From assembly GCA_905182445.1 (NCBI GenBank), contig CAJJBM010000037.1, positions 1-32,405 of the forward strand: a stretch of DNA of 32,405 nucleotides. The letters are read 5' to 3'. Within the stretch, counting starts at the first letter, position 1. Every line of letters begins with the position of its first letter. Positions 8,395 to 18,023 of the stretch are shown one piece after another. The position numbers were made by a program, and so were the translations under genes. Below the pieces are notes generated by a model that made no database searches, had not been told where the DNA came from, and saw only the letters and a program-made list of their open reading frames with translations. Source of the DNA: Pelagibacteraceae bacterium AG-422-B15 (lineage in GTDB: Bacteria; Pseudomonadota; Alphaproteobacteria; Pelagibacterales; AG-422-B15).

Positions 8395-9495
8395 GTGTCA
8401 CTGTCAATGGACGATTTTTTAAATATTGTAGTTTCTATTTGGAATGAAGGTGTTTTCGGTATCAATTTTAATAATATAGTTATTGGTATCTTTATACTTC
8501 TTATTTTTGTGTTCTTTAGATCTCTATTTACTAAGGTTGTCGTTAGTAGACTTAAAGCTTTTGCTTCTCGATCTAAGACAAAAATTGACGATGAGGTTCT
8601 TGAAGCTTTTTCAGATCCTATTCGTTTCATACCTATAGTTTTAGGTGTTTACATTAGTACCGCTTATATAGATCTAAATCCGTCTTTAGAATTATTTGCA
8701 GCTAATTTAAATAAGTCTCTCATTACGATTCAAATTTTTTGGTTTATGTACAAATTAATCGATCCACTTTCATTCTTTATGCACAAATATGAAGAGCTAC
8801 TTACTAGTGATTTAGTTGATTGGGGAATTAAACTTTTAAAATTTTTTATTTTTTTCATTGGTGCCGCCGCTGTGCTTGAAACCTGGGGTATCAAAGTTGG
8901 TCCTATCTTAGCGGGACTGGGCCTATTGAGTGTTGCTATTGCTCTTGGAGCACAAGACTTATTTAAAAATTTAATATCAGGAATTCTGATATTGCTTGAA
9001 AAAAGATTTAAAAATGGTGATTGGATTAAAGTTGATAATATTGTGGAAGGCACAGTAGAGAGAATAGGTTTTAGATCTACTCTAGTTAGAAGATTTGACT
9101 CATCTCCAATAATGGTTCCAAATTTTAATTTTGCAGAAAATGCAGTGACTAATTTTTCAAATATGCGCAATAGGCGTATCTATTGGACAATTGGTTTAGA
9201 GTATCGAACTACTCATGAACAATTAAAAAATATAAGGAATAAGATTGAAAGCTACATAACTTCTAATAGCAGTTTTGTTAAGGGTACAGAGGAAGCGACT
9301 TTTGTCAGAATTGACAAATTTTCTGATAGCTCCATTGACTTATTAGTCTATTGCTTTGCGGCAACAAAAAAATGGGGTGAGTGGTTAGAGATAAAAGAAA
9401 ATTTAGCTTATGAGATTAAACAAATTGTAGAAACTGAAAAAGCTGGTTTTGCTTTTCCTTCAACTTCTATCTATTACGAAAATAGTCCTAACTAG
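8395..9495 (+). CDS. MscS-family mechanosensitive ion channel
   Basis: 366 aa. Pore-helix/beta-domain signature LAGLGLLSVAIALGAQDLFKNLISGILILLEKRFKNGDWIKVDNIVEGTVERIGFRSTLVRRFDSSPIMVPN. Confidence 0.92.
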   Translation: MSLSMDDFLNIVVSIWNEGVFGINFNNIVIGIFILLIFVFFRSLFTKVVVSRLKAFASRSKTKIDDEVLEAFSDPIRFIPIVLGVYISTAYIDLNPSLELFAANLNKSLITIQIFWFMYKLIDPLSFFMHKYEELLTSDLVDWGIKLLKFFIFFIGAAAVLETWGIKVGPILAGLGLLSVAIALGAQDLFKNLISGILILLEKRFKNGDWIKVDNIVEGTVERIGFRSTLVRRFDSSPIMVPNFNFAENAVTNFSNMRNRRIYWTIGLEYRTTHEQLKNIRNKIESYITSNSSFVKGTEEATFVRIDKFSDSSIDLLVYCFAATKKWGEWLEIKENLAYEIKQIVETEKAGFAFPSTSIYYENSPN

Positions 9496-11057
9496 CCAAC
9501 TTGACGATCTTTACCTGCCCAAAAAGGTTCTCTTAATACTTTTTTTAGTATTTTGCCACTTGGATTTCTTGGAATAACCTCAATCAAATCAACAGTTTTT
9601 GGAGTTTTATAGCTTGCAATCTTACTCTTACAAAACTCTATAACGTCCTCTTGGGATAGCTCTTTGCCATCTTTAGTGACAATAAAAGCTTTGACTGCTT
9701 CACCAAATTTTTCATCTGGTATTCCAATTACTGCAGCATCAGTTATTTCTGGATGCTCCATTAGTGCACTTTCAACTTCAATTGAGTAAATATTTTCACC
9801 AGCAGATACGATCATATCTTTAATACGATCTTCGATATAAACGTAGCCATCTTCATCCATACGACCAGCATCACCAGTATGCAGCCATCCACCTGCAAGT
9901 GTTTCTTTTGTGGCATCTTCTAGCTTCCAATAACCTTGCATAACTTGAGGTCCTTTTGCACATACTTGACCTATTGTTCCACGCGGTACTTCTTTTTCAT
10001 TTTCATCTCGTATTTCAACGGCACCACCTTCGACTGGTTTACCACAAGATTTTAAAAGATTGGGCTTACTTGCTAAAGCTTCTTTATGATCATCAAAAGA
10101 AAGGAAGCATAAAACTGCAACATTTTCTGTCATACCAAAACCTTGTCCAAAGTCACACTTAAATACCCCCATAGCTTTAGTGAGTACTTCAGGAGATATC
10201 GGTGATCCACCATAAGTAATATGATCAAGTGTTGAAAAATCCATTTTATCAATATCCGGCACCATATAGACACATGCTTGAATCATTGCTGGTACCATTA
10301 CTGTGTTGGTAATTTTTTCTGCCGATAATGTTTTAGCTACCTCAGCTGGGTTAAAATCTTCATGAATTACATTCTGACCACCTCTTGCGATAGTTCCAAA
10401 GTGATTAATCGCAGCGGCAGCGTGATAAACAGGAGCTACTAATAGATTTTTTGGCACAGGAATTCTTGCAATATATTTATCTACCTGACCTATATTTGCT
10501 ACAACATTTGCCTGAATAATAATTACTCCTTTTGGTCTTCCTGTTGTTCCACTTGTATACATTTGATAAACAGCATCATCTTCCTTAATATCATCTTGAG
10601 GATTCTCTTTAGGTTGAGACTGAGTCCAATCATAAAAATCTGTCCAACTATCATCGGGTGTTTTAGCATTGATTGAAATACATTTATTAACTGAGGTTAA
10701 GTTTGCTTTAAACCCATGAACCCTCTCAACAAATTCATCACTTCGACAAATAACAAGTTTTGATTCTGAATTATTAATAATATATTCCCACTCAGCATCG
10801 GCCAATCGATAGTTTAAGGGCACAGGGACTATACCAACTTTCGAAGCTGCATAATACATAAGCGCGTATTCATCAGAATTTTTTGATAAGAAGGTAAAAC
10901 GATCACCTTTAGTTAGACCTTCGCTTTTTAAGGCTGCAGCAAATTGATTTGCAACAACATTAGCCTGTTTATATGTAAGCGTTCTAGAGTTAAAATCTGA
11001 AAACAAATTATCAGGTGTTTTATTGGCGTGTCCTTCAAGATAGTCGTGTAATAGCAT
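9492..11057 (-). CDS. AMP-dependent acyl-CoA synthetase/ligase
   Basis: 521 aa. YTSGTTGRPKGV, GWLHTGDAGRMDEDGYVYIEDRIKDMIVSAGENIYSIEVE and NPSGKILKKVLR motifs of the ANL superfamily. Confidence 0.93.
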   Translation of the reverse strand: MLLHDYLEGHANKTPDNLFSDFNSRTLTYKQANVVANQFAAALKSEGLTKGDRFTFLSKNSDEYALMYYAASKVGIVPVPLNYRLADAEWEYIINNSESKLVICRSDEFVERVHGFKANLTSVNKCISINAKTPDDSWTDFYDWTQSQPKENPQDDIKEDDAVYQMYTSGTTGRPKGVIIIQANVVANIGQVDKYIARIPVPKNLLVAPVYHAAAAINHFGTIARGGQNVIHEDFNPAEVAKTLSAEKITNTVMVPAMIQACVYMVPDIDKMDFSTLDHITYGGSPISPEVLTKAMGVFKCDFGQGFGMTENVAVLCFLSFDDHKEALASKPNLLKSCGKPVEGGAVEIRDENEKEVPRGTIGQVCAKGPQVMQGYWKLEDATKETLAGGWLHTGDAGRMDEDGYVYIEDRIKDMIVSAGENIYSIEVESALMEHPEITDAAVIGIPDEKFGEAVKAFIVTKDGKELSQEDVIEFCKSKIASYKTPKTVDLIEVIPRNPSGKILKKVLREPFWAGKDRQVG

Positions 11058-11131
11058 TGTTTTCCCCTATAAATATTGTTTAGTTGTTAAAAATATTCTA
11101 ATCATAAAAATCATGTCACTCAATGAATTTT

Positions 11132-13309
11132 CTAGTTAAAAAATGTTTTCTTTAATTTTTCGTTAATAAATAGCTCCATTTGATCATCATAATGAGGAGA
11201 ATCTTTAGCTGTACTGCTAGATCCAAACTGATGGATACTGGTTGATCTTTGTTTACCTAATTCATCCCAATTCACATATATGTACAAGCCATCCCCAGCT
11301 ACAGCCTTAAGAATCCCATCTTCTGATCTCGGCGAATAGATTGCTCGTAATACATCTGGACCGCCTTGTACTGGTAGCATTTTTTTACCTCGCTCTAAAA
11401 AACTAACTTCCGACCATTTAATATCTAATCTATTAAAGTTTTTTTCAAATTCATTGATACAATCTTTAAATATTTTAATTGCATCTGGTTGCAATTCCCG
11501 TTTAATTTCTGCCAACCATTCTGGACCCAGAATACAAACACCAAATGCTGCTTGTAAATTTTCACTATCAGTTCCTAAATTCCATTTTTCTAAAAATTTC
11601 TGTGCACTTGCTAACCTAATATCATCTTTAAAATCAAATTCAAAAATCTTTTTTAAAAATTTATACTGCCTTGAATTAAATGAATACTTATTATCGTGCT
11701 TATATTCATCTAACTTATCCCAAGAAATGTTTTTATCATTATCTAATAGCTCAAAAGAACGGTGTGCTCGATTAGTTATTCTGGATTGAAAACCCATAGT
11801 TGAAGGAAAATCTGTCTCACTAAGATTGTCGTTTTTACCAGTAACAAAGAATGGAGATTGATTGGTGCTATATATATATCCCGATTGTGGGTTTAATATT
11901 TTTGGTATTTCATCATAAGAATAAAAATCATTCCAAATTAAGTCACTTTGATCACCAGGTAGAATATTCTTCCAATCATAAGCACTATTTCTTTTAGGAG
12001 ACTTCATGTTGTGTACAAACAAAATATTGTCTTCTCTATCTGCATATACAAAATTGAGACTAGCTATTTGTTGCATCTTTAATGCCTCTTCCCATTCAGT
12101 AATATTCGTTGCCTTATTAATTCTATGCCATGCAGTTGCTTGATTGGCGTCATTCATACCAGCATACCTTAGAGCATAAGCTTTTTGCCCATCTTTCATT
12201 ACTGGTCCATGATCAGAAAAATACATATCTATTGGATAAGATATATTAAATGGACCGAATAATTTTACCTTGAATACCTGCTTAACTACTCTTAGATCTT
12301 TCCAAACGCCGTCTAATAAATATTGGTTTTCATTTTCAGGATTAATAGTTAATTTATAGATATCTGCTAAATCTGGTTGATTGACTGTTGCTCCCCAACC
12401 TAAGTATTCATTAAAGCCAACGTGAATAAATGGAGACCCTGGGAACGTTCCGCCCATTATATTTAGGCCATCATCACTTTTTATATGCGCTTCATACCAT
12501 GCAACTGGTCCTGTTAATGGTTGGTGCGAATTAATCACGAGCATTGTTTCATTTTCTTGAGATCTACTTTTAGAAACTGCAAATGCATTTGATCCAGATG
12601 GTTTAAAGTATGATTTGATAGCAGCAACTAACTGATTATTAGATAATTCATTTTGCACAACTACTTGCTCATCAGAATCTGACATCAAATTGATAAGCTG
12701 ATCAATATAATGGTCTAATCCGTAAAATAGTGGCATACGAAAAACCATTCCAATTAATAAATCATCCTCTGTTACAGGGAAAAGAGACTTATCAACTTTA
12801 TGTGAATTTAGTGCGGCCCAATAATTGATGCCGTCCGCATAGGCTTTTAGATACTTTAAAGTTTCTTGATCAACTGTTTCTTTAAGGCTTAAAGCAGTTT
12901 CCTCAGCGTTTAAAAACTTAACTAAATAATCGATTTCAACTCCTTCAATCGCACTCAGGCTTGTCATAATATCACCAGTACCACTCACAAGATTAAATAA
13001 ATCTACTAAAGAACTAAATGAAATATTTAAGTCAGATAACTCTCCTCTAGCCATCTTTATAACAAACTCAATATTTTCATAATCATCTTCTGTTTGCGCA
13101 AATCCAAATCCAAAGGCGGCATCTTGATCAGTAGTACCAGAAACATGTGGCACACCATAAATATCTCTATCTATCTTGTATTTATAGTCTTTAGAAATCT
13201 TAATAAACTCTTCAGAAATAAACCCTTGGTTTGAAATAGAGGCTTTATAAAAATAAGTTGTCACCGCTAAAAGTGATAATATAATTATTATGGAATAAGT
13301 TTTTTTCAA
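11132..13309 (-). CDS. Penicillin acylase family (Ntn-hydrolase) protein
   Basis: 725 aa with an N-terminal hydrophobic segment. DIYGVPHVSGTTDQDAAFGFGFAQTEDD, putative nucleophile Ser in SGSNAFAVSKSRS, and PGSPFIHVGFNEYLGWGATVNQPDLADIY match the penicillin acylase family architecture. Confidence 0.9.
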   Translation of the reverse strand: MKKTYSIIIILSLLAVTTYFYKASISNQGFISEEFIKISKDYKYKIDRDIYGVPHVSGTTDQDAAFGFGFAQTEDDYENIEFVIKMARGELSDLNISFSSLVDLFNLVSGTGDIMTSLSAIEGVEIDYLVKFLNAEETALSLKETVDQETLKYLKAYADGINYWAALNSHKVDKSLFPVTEDDLLIGMVFRMPLFYGLDHYIDQLINLMSDSDEQVVVQNELSNNQLVAAIKSYFKPSGSNAFAVSKSRSQENETMLVINSHQPLTGPVAWYEAHIKSDDGLNIMGGTFPGSPFIHVGFNEYLGWGATVNQPDLADIYKLTINPENENQYLLDGVWKDLRVVKQVFKVKLFGPFNISYPIDMYFSDHGPVMKDGQKAYALRYAGMNDANQATAWHRINKATNITEWEEALKMQQIASLNFVYADREDNILFVHNMKSPKRNSAYDWKNILPGDQSDLIWNDFYSYDEIPKILNPQSGYIYSTNQSPFFVTGKNDNLSETDFPSTMGFQSRITNRAHRSFELLDNDKNISWDKLDEYKHDNKYSFNSRQYKFLKKIFEFDFKDDIRLASAQKFLEKWNLGTDSENLQAAFGVCILGPEWLAEIKRELQPDAIKIFKDCINEFEKNFNRLDIKWSEVSFLERGKKMLPVQGGPDVLRAIYSPRSEDGILKAVAGDGLYIYVNWDELGKQRSTSIHQFGSSSTAKDSPHYDDQMELFINEKLKKTFFN

Positions 13310-13336
13310 AATTAAATATTTTCTTTAATTGCTAGT

Positions 13337-14983
13337 TTAAAAATTTTCAGCAGGTAAAAATTCGTTGCCTAAAATATGATCTGAGATTTTATCAGCAATC
13401 ATAATTGTTGGTGCATTAGTATTACCACCAATTAACGTTGGCATTACTGAAGCATCTACAACTCTTAAGTTTTCTACACCTCTAACTCTTAGCTTGTCAT
13501 CAACAACAGAAAATTCATCATTACCCATTTTACATGTACCTACTGGATGATAAATTGTTTCTGCATTAGCTCGAATAAATTCTTCAATTTCTTTATCTGT
13601 TTGAACCTCTACTCCTGGATTTAATTCTGCTCCTCTGTAGTCGTCAAATGCTTTCTGATTAATAATTTCTCGAGATAACTTAACTCCCTTAACCATTACA
13701 TCTATATCTTTTTGTGTAGAAAGATAGTTTGGTTGAATAAGTGGCTGAGCCGTTGGATCTAATGACTTCAAAGCAATATAGCCTCTACTCTCAGGTCTCA
13801 GCATACATACATGATTACTAAAGCAATGTTGATCTGGTTTTGTTTTTCCATGATCTTTCAATAGCGCTCCAATAAAATGCATTTGGATATCTGGAACATC
13901 TAGCGAATCATCAGTTTTCAAAAAAGAGAGTGCTGCTAAGCCAATATCATTACCTGGCCCCGTTCCTGTTAATGCCCACTGACCTAAAATTAATGCCTGT
14001 TTTACCACGCCAAGCCCAAACGGGCCCATCATATGTCTTGCGTCTGTAACTGGCTGCGTACATTCATAATGTGATAATATATCTAAATGATCTTGTAAAT
14101 TTTCACCGACTCCTGGAAGATCAGAAACAACATCTAATCCCCATTTCTTTATATAGTCACCTTTGCCAATACCTGAAAGTTGCAGTAGTTGAGGGGAATT
14201 AATAGCTCCGCCACAAATTAGAACTTCACGTTCTGCATATGCGAAATGAATTTTTTTATTTTTAATATACTCAATGCCAATACATTTATTGCCTTTAAAT
14301 ATTAGTTTATTTGAAACAGAATGAGTAGAAATGACTAGATTTTTTCTATTCTTTACAGGCTTTATAAAACTTTGACCTGTACTTTCTCTTTTACCTTTCC
14401 AAATAGTTTGTTGGCATGGACCAAAACCTTCTTGGTTAGCTCCATTTAAATCTTCATTATATGGGTAGCCCGCTTCGATACCCGCATCCAAAAATGCTCG
14501 ATGTAATGGATTATTTTTAAATACTGGGTTTGAGACACCAAGTTCACCATCGCTACCATGAAAATCACTAGGACCATTTTCATTTTTCTCAGCTCTTTTA
14601 AAATATGGCATTACTTCATCATAAGACCAACCTTCATTTCCTAACTGTCTCCAAATATCATAATCGCGCGCATGACCCCGAACATAGAGCATGCCATTTA
14701 TATTGCTTGAACCACCAACTCCTTTGCCACGTGGTGTGAACAGTTTTCGATTGTTTAGGTTTGGCTGTCCTTCAGTCCAAAACCCATAATTATAATTTTT
14801 ACCAGCACCCTCGCCTGACATTAACTCAAGAACTCCTGCTGGCATTCTAACAAATGGATGCCAATCAGTACCACCCGCTTCAATAAGTAAAACGTTTATA
14901 GAAGGATCTTTTGACAAACGATTTGCTAGAACACATCCAGCTGATCCTGCTCCAGCAATAATATAATCAAATGTATTGGACAA
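13337..14983 (-). CDS. GMC family oxidoreductase (choline/alcohol dehydrogenase-like)
   Basis: 548 aa. FAD-binding DYIIAGAGSAGCVLANRLS, RGKGVGGSSNINGMLYVRG, GAINSPQLLQLSGIG and C-terminal IYHPVGTCKMG...VVDASVMPTLIGGNTNAPTIMIADKISD. Confidence 0.93.
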   Translation of the reverse strand: MSNTFDYIIAGAGSAGCVLANRLSKDPSINVLLIEAGGTDWHPFVRMPAGVLELMSGEGAGKNYNYGFWTEGQPNLNNRKLFTPRGKGVGGSSNINGMLYVRGHARDYDIWRQLGNEGWSYDEVMPYFKRAEKNENGPSDFHGSDGELGVSNPVFKNNPLHRAFLDAGIEAGYPYNEDLNGANQEGFGPCQQTIWKGKRESTGQSFIKPVKNRKNLVISTHSVSNKLIFKGNKCIGIEYIKNKKIHFAYAEREVLICGGAINSPQLLQLSGIGKGDYIKKWGLDVVSDLPGVGENLQDHLDILSHYECTQPVTDARHMMGPFGLGVVKQALILGQWALTGTGPGNDIGLAALSFLKTDDSLDVPDIQMHFIGALLKDHGKTKPDQHCFSNHVCMLRPESRGYIALKSLDPTAQPLIQPNYLSTQKDIDVMVKGVKLSREIINQKAFDDYRGAELNPGVEVQTDKEIEEFIRANAETIYHPVGTCKMGNDEFSVVDDKLRVRGVENLRVVDASVMPTLIGGNTNAPTIMIADKISDHILGNEFLPAENF

Positions 14984-15007
14984 AAATTCCTCCGTATAAT
15001 TACTATC

Positions 15008-15532
15008 TTAAGTATGTTGAATAAGTTTTTTTTTAAATCTTTTCATATTTTCCACATAATGCAAGGCACTTAACTTAATAAGATTAACTTCCATTTCAGT
15101 GAGCTCTCTAATTACTTTTCCTGGTGAACCCATGATCATGCTATTGTCTGGAAATTCTTTACCTTCAGTAATTAGACTATTAGCTCCAACCAGGCAGTTA
15201 TTTCCTATTTTTGCTTTATTCAATACAGTTGAACCCATTCCTATTAAGGAATTATTCCCAACTGAACAACTATGTAAGATGACCATATGACCAACAGTAA
15301 CATTGTCGCCAACACTTAATGGCATACTGTCATCAGTATGGCATACTGAACCATCTTGAATATTTGAATTTTCTCCAATAGTAATTGGATCATTATCTCC
15401 TCGCAAAGTTGCTCCAAACCAAACACTGGCATTCTTCTTTAATACCACAGAACCAATAACCGCAGCATTTGGGGCAACCCAAAAATCATCATTAGTAGTT
15501 ATAAGTTTCTTTTCACCTAGGCTGTAAATCAT
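15008..15532 (-). CDS. Gamma-carbonic anhydrase family protein (left-handed beta-helix hexapeptide repeat)
   Basis: 174 aa. ASVWFGATLRGDNDPITIGENSNIQDGSVCHTD...NVTVGHMVILHSCSVGNNSLIGMGSTVLN, with hexapeptide repeats and candidate metal-ligand His residues. Confidence 0.9.
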   Translation of the reverse strand: MIYSLGEKKLITTNDDFWVAPNAAVIGSVVLKKNASVWFGATLRGDNDPITIGENSNIQDGSVCHTDDSMPLSVGDNVTVGHMVILHSCSVGNNSLIGMGSTVLNKAKIGNNCLVGANSLITEGKEFPDNSMIMGSPGKVIRELTEMEVNLIKLSALHYVENMKRFKKKLIQHT

Positions 15533-15601
15533 ATGTTTTTATTTATTTAAATATTAAGTTCAGTTATACTATCTAATAAATTAAATCAGAAAAGTTTTTT
15601 T

Positions 15602-16162
15602 ATGCCCGCTCTTACAACCCCAATATGTGACTTTGGATGGAAAGCACCAAGTTTTGATCTCCAGGGAACTGATGGTATAAACCATAATTTTCCCAATATC
15701 TCTGGTAAAAATGGTTCTCTTGTTATGTTTATCTGCAATCATTGTCCATATGTTAAGTCTGTAATTCATAGGATTGTAGAAGATTGTAAAATTCTTCAAG
15801 AAAATGGAATTGGAGTTATTGCAGTCATGTCAAATGATGTGAATGATCCAAAGTATGGCCATGAGGACTCGTTTGATAATATGAAAATCTTTTCAACAGA
15901 TAACTCCTTTAGTTTTCCTTATGTTTATGATGAGACCCAAGAAGTAGGTAAAAAATATGATGCTGTGTGCACTCCTGATTTTTTTGGTTTCAATAATAAT
16001 AAGGAATTACAATATAGAGGTAGGCTAGAAGCTTCACAACAACAACTAATTCCTAATTCGCCAAAAGAGTTATTAGAAGCAATGCTTCAAGTTGCAAAAA
16101 CCGGAAAAGGTCCAGGGGAACAAATTCCGAGTATTGGTTGTTCAATTAAGTGGAAATCTTAA
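15602..16162 (+). CDS. Thioredoxin-fold / AhpC-TSA family redoxin
   Basis: 186 aa. APSFDLQGTDG..FPNISGKNGSLVMFICNHCPYVKSVIHRIVED, with redox CNHCPYVK motif, and YDAVCTPDFFGFN. Confidence 0.85.
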   Translation: MPALTTPICDFGWKAPSFDLQGTDGINHNFPNISGKNGSLVMFICNHCPYVKSVIHRIVEDCKILQENGIGVIAVMSNDVNDPKYGHEDSFDNMKIFSTDNSFSFPYVYDETQEVGKKYDAVCTPDFFGFNNNKELQYRGRLEASQQQLIPNSPKELLEAMLQVAKTGKGPGEQIPSIGCSIKWKS

Positions 16163-16172
16163 CTTAATTATA

Positions 16173-17282
16173 GTGATTATAATTACCACCCAATGTTTCA
16201 CACCTAAAATAGGCGGTATTGAAGCATTGATGACTGGCATGGCTGCTGCTATGAGTAAATCTGGAAAAGATATTCTTGTCCTTGCTGACGGAAAGAAAAA
16301 TAAAGCAGATCACCTTCTTAATTACCAAATAAAACGTTTCAATTCATGGAAGCCTTTAAGAAGGCTCAGTAAAGCTAGTTATATCAAAAAGATTTGTAAA
16401 ATAAAAAATGTTGAAGCTATTTATGCGGACTCATGGAAAAGTATTGAATACTTAAAATATTTGAATGTGCCCATATTTGTCTTGGCGCATGGAACTGAAA
16501 TTCAAAAAAATTTTAACTCTTGGAATTTTTATAAAGAAAATAAACAAGTTAGAATTTATAACTCATATAATAACGCAAATAAGATTGCTGCAAATTCTAA
16601 TTATACGAAAGAATTATTAAACGAATCTTTGTCAATAGAACTAGATAAAATTACAGTTATTCATCCTGGTATTGATATTTATGATCAATTTATAAATGCT
16701 TCAATTGTAGATAAGATATCTAATTATCTAATTGATCATAGTCCTATACTTTTAACATTAGCAAGATTAGAGAAAAGAAAAGGACATAAGATAGTGCTCG
16801 ATGCAATTTCAATTCTTATTAATAAATTTCCAAATATTTTGTATATTATAGCTGGCGATGGGCCTTATAAAGATGAAATAAAAGAATATACTGTAAAACT
16901 TAAATTAAATAAAAATATTCTGTTTTTAGGATGGATTACTGAACCAGAAAAATCAGTTCTTTTAAAAAAATCAAATCTATTCATTATGACTCCACACGTA
17001 GACAAAGAATCTGTTGAAGGCTTTGGAATGTCATTTATTGATGCTGCTTTTCATGGTTTGGCAACTATAGGAACAGATACCGGTGGTATACCAGATGCTA
17101 TAATAGATGGTAAAACTGGATTAATTGCAAAAACTTCTAATTTAGATGACATTGTTTCTAAAATAGATGAGCTATTATCTGATGATGAAAAAAGAAGACG
17201 TCTTGGAAAGGCTGGGCGATTAAATGCTCTAGAAAAGTTTACTTGGAATCATAAAGTTGAAGAGTACTTAAATTTATTATAG
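16173..17282 (+). CDS. Glycosyltransferase family 4 (GT-B) protein
   Basis: GTG start at 16173 gives VIIITTQCFTPKIGGIEALMTGMAAAM. The GT4 domain includes ITVIHPGID, LLTLARLEKRKGHKIVLDAI, YIIAGDGPYKDEIKE and ESVEGFGMSFIDAAFHGLATIGTDTGGIPDAI. Confidence 0.88.
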   Translation: MIIITTQCFTPKIGGIEALMTGMAAAMSKSGKDILVLADGKKNKADHLLNYQIKRFNSWKPLRRLSKASYIKKICKIKNVEAIYADSWKSIEYLKYLNVPIFVLAHGTEIQKNFNSWNFYKENKQVRIYNSYNNANKIAANSNYTKELLNESLSIELDKITVIHPGIDIYDQFINASIVDKISNYLIDHSPILLTLARLEKRKGHKIVLDAISILINKFPNILYIIAGDGPYKDEIKEYTVKLKLNKNILFLGWITEPEKSVLLKKSNLFIMTPHVDKESVEGFGMSFIDAAFHGLATIGTDTGGIPDAIIDGKTGLIAKTSNLDDIVSKIDELLSDDEKRRRLGKAGRLNALEKFTWNHKVEEYLNLL

Positions 17283-17294
17283 GTTTACCTAGAG

Positions 17295-17864
17295 ATGCAA
17301 AAATTTTTTATAGTTTATGGTCATTATGATGATAATTCTTTTAATGCTGCCATTAAAGAAACTTTCATAGCAAGTGCCGTTAAATCTGGTCACTCTGTTG
17401 ACCTAGTTGATTTATATAAAGATAAATTTAATCCTGTTTTTGCGGGCGAAGATCCTGGTGAAGATGTATTAGATCATCGAAAGAGAATTGAAAATTGTGA
17501 TACCATTGTATTAATTGCTCCCATATGGAACTTTAGAATGCCGGCAATCTTAGAGGGATGGATTGATAAAGTATTAGCTCCACCTTGGGCTTTTAGCTTT
17601 AAACAGCTTGTTGGGAATTATGGGTTTCCCCAAGGTCATCTAAAAGATAAAAAGGCTATAATATTTTGTACTTATGGCTCTCCTAGATTGGCGATTACTA
17701 CATTTTTTTTAAATCTACCAATTAGAAGATTAAAAAGAGGAGTTTTTTATATCTGTGGAATAAGGAATATTATTTATAAGAGATACTTTGCAGTTCCATT
17801 TGTTAATAAGAAGCAAAGAGAAAAATTTTTAAAGGATGTAAGTCAAACTGCTTCAAAAAAATAA
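17295..17864 (+). CDS. NAD(P)H-dependent oxidoreductase, flavodoxin-like fold (NQO/YwrO/KefF type)
   Basis: 189 aa. FIVYGHYDDNSFNAAIKETFI, VDLYKDKFNPVF, DTIVLIAPIWNFRMPAILEGWIDKVLAPPWAF. Confidence 0.85.
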   Translation: MQKFFIVYGHYDDNSFNAAIKETFIASAVKSGHSVDLVDLYKDKFNPVFAGEDPGEDVLDHRKRIENCDTIVLIAPIWNFRMPAILEGWIDKVLAPPWAFSFKQLVGNYGFPQGHLKDKKAIIFCTYGSPRLAITTFFLNLPIRRLKRGVFYICGIRNIIYKRYFAVPFVNKKQREKFLKDVSQTASKK

Positions 17865-17869
17865 ATCTT

Positions 17870-17946
17870 TGGTAGCGGAGGAGGGATTTGAACCCCCGAC
17901 CTAAGGATTATGATTCCTCCGCTCTAACCAACTGAGCTACTCCGCC
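17870..17946 (-). tRNA. tRNA-Met (CAT), elongator type
   Basis: Minus strand: GGCGGAGTAGCTCAGTTGGTTAGAGCGGAGGAATCATAATCCTTAGGTCGGGGGTTCAAATCCCTCCTCCGCTACCA. The cloverleaf closes by hand: acceptor GGCGGAG/CTCCGCT, anticodon loop ATCATAA (CAT), T-loop TTCAAAT, encoded CCA. It resembles alphaproteobacterial elongator tRNA-Met. Confidence 0.95.
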
Positions 17947-18023
17947 AAAGATAGATTGTTAAGTAGATTAATTATTTCTAATTTGCAAATACAAATTATT
18001 CAAATTGTTAGTCTACCTTAATT

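Noticed and set aside
8295-9170. Two minus-strand ORFs (8295-8630 and 8730-9170) opposite the alpha/beta hydrolase end and MscS
   Set aside because: Antisense to well-supported coding sequence and without recognisable motifs.
11454-11789. Plus-strand 111-aa ORF
   Set aside because: Antisense to the penicillin acylase gene; composition looks like a shadow ORF.
15581-15799. Minus-strand 72-aa ORF
   Set aside because: Antisense to the redoxin gene start; no motif support.
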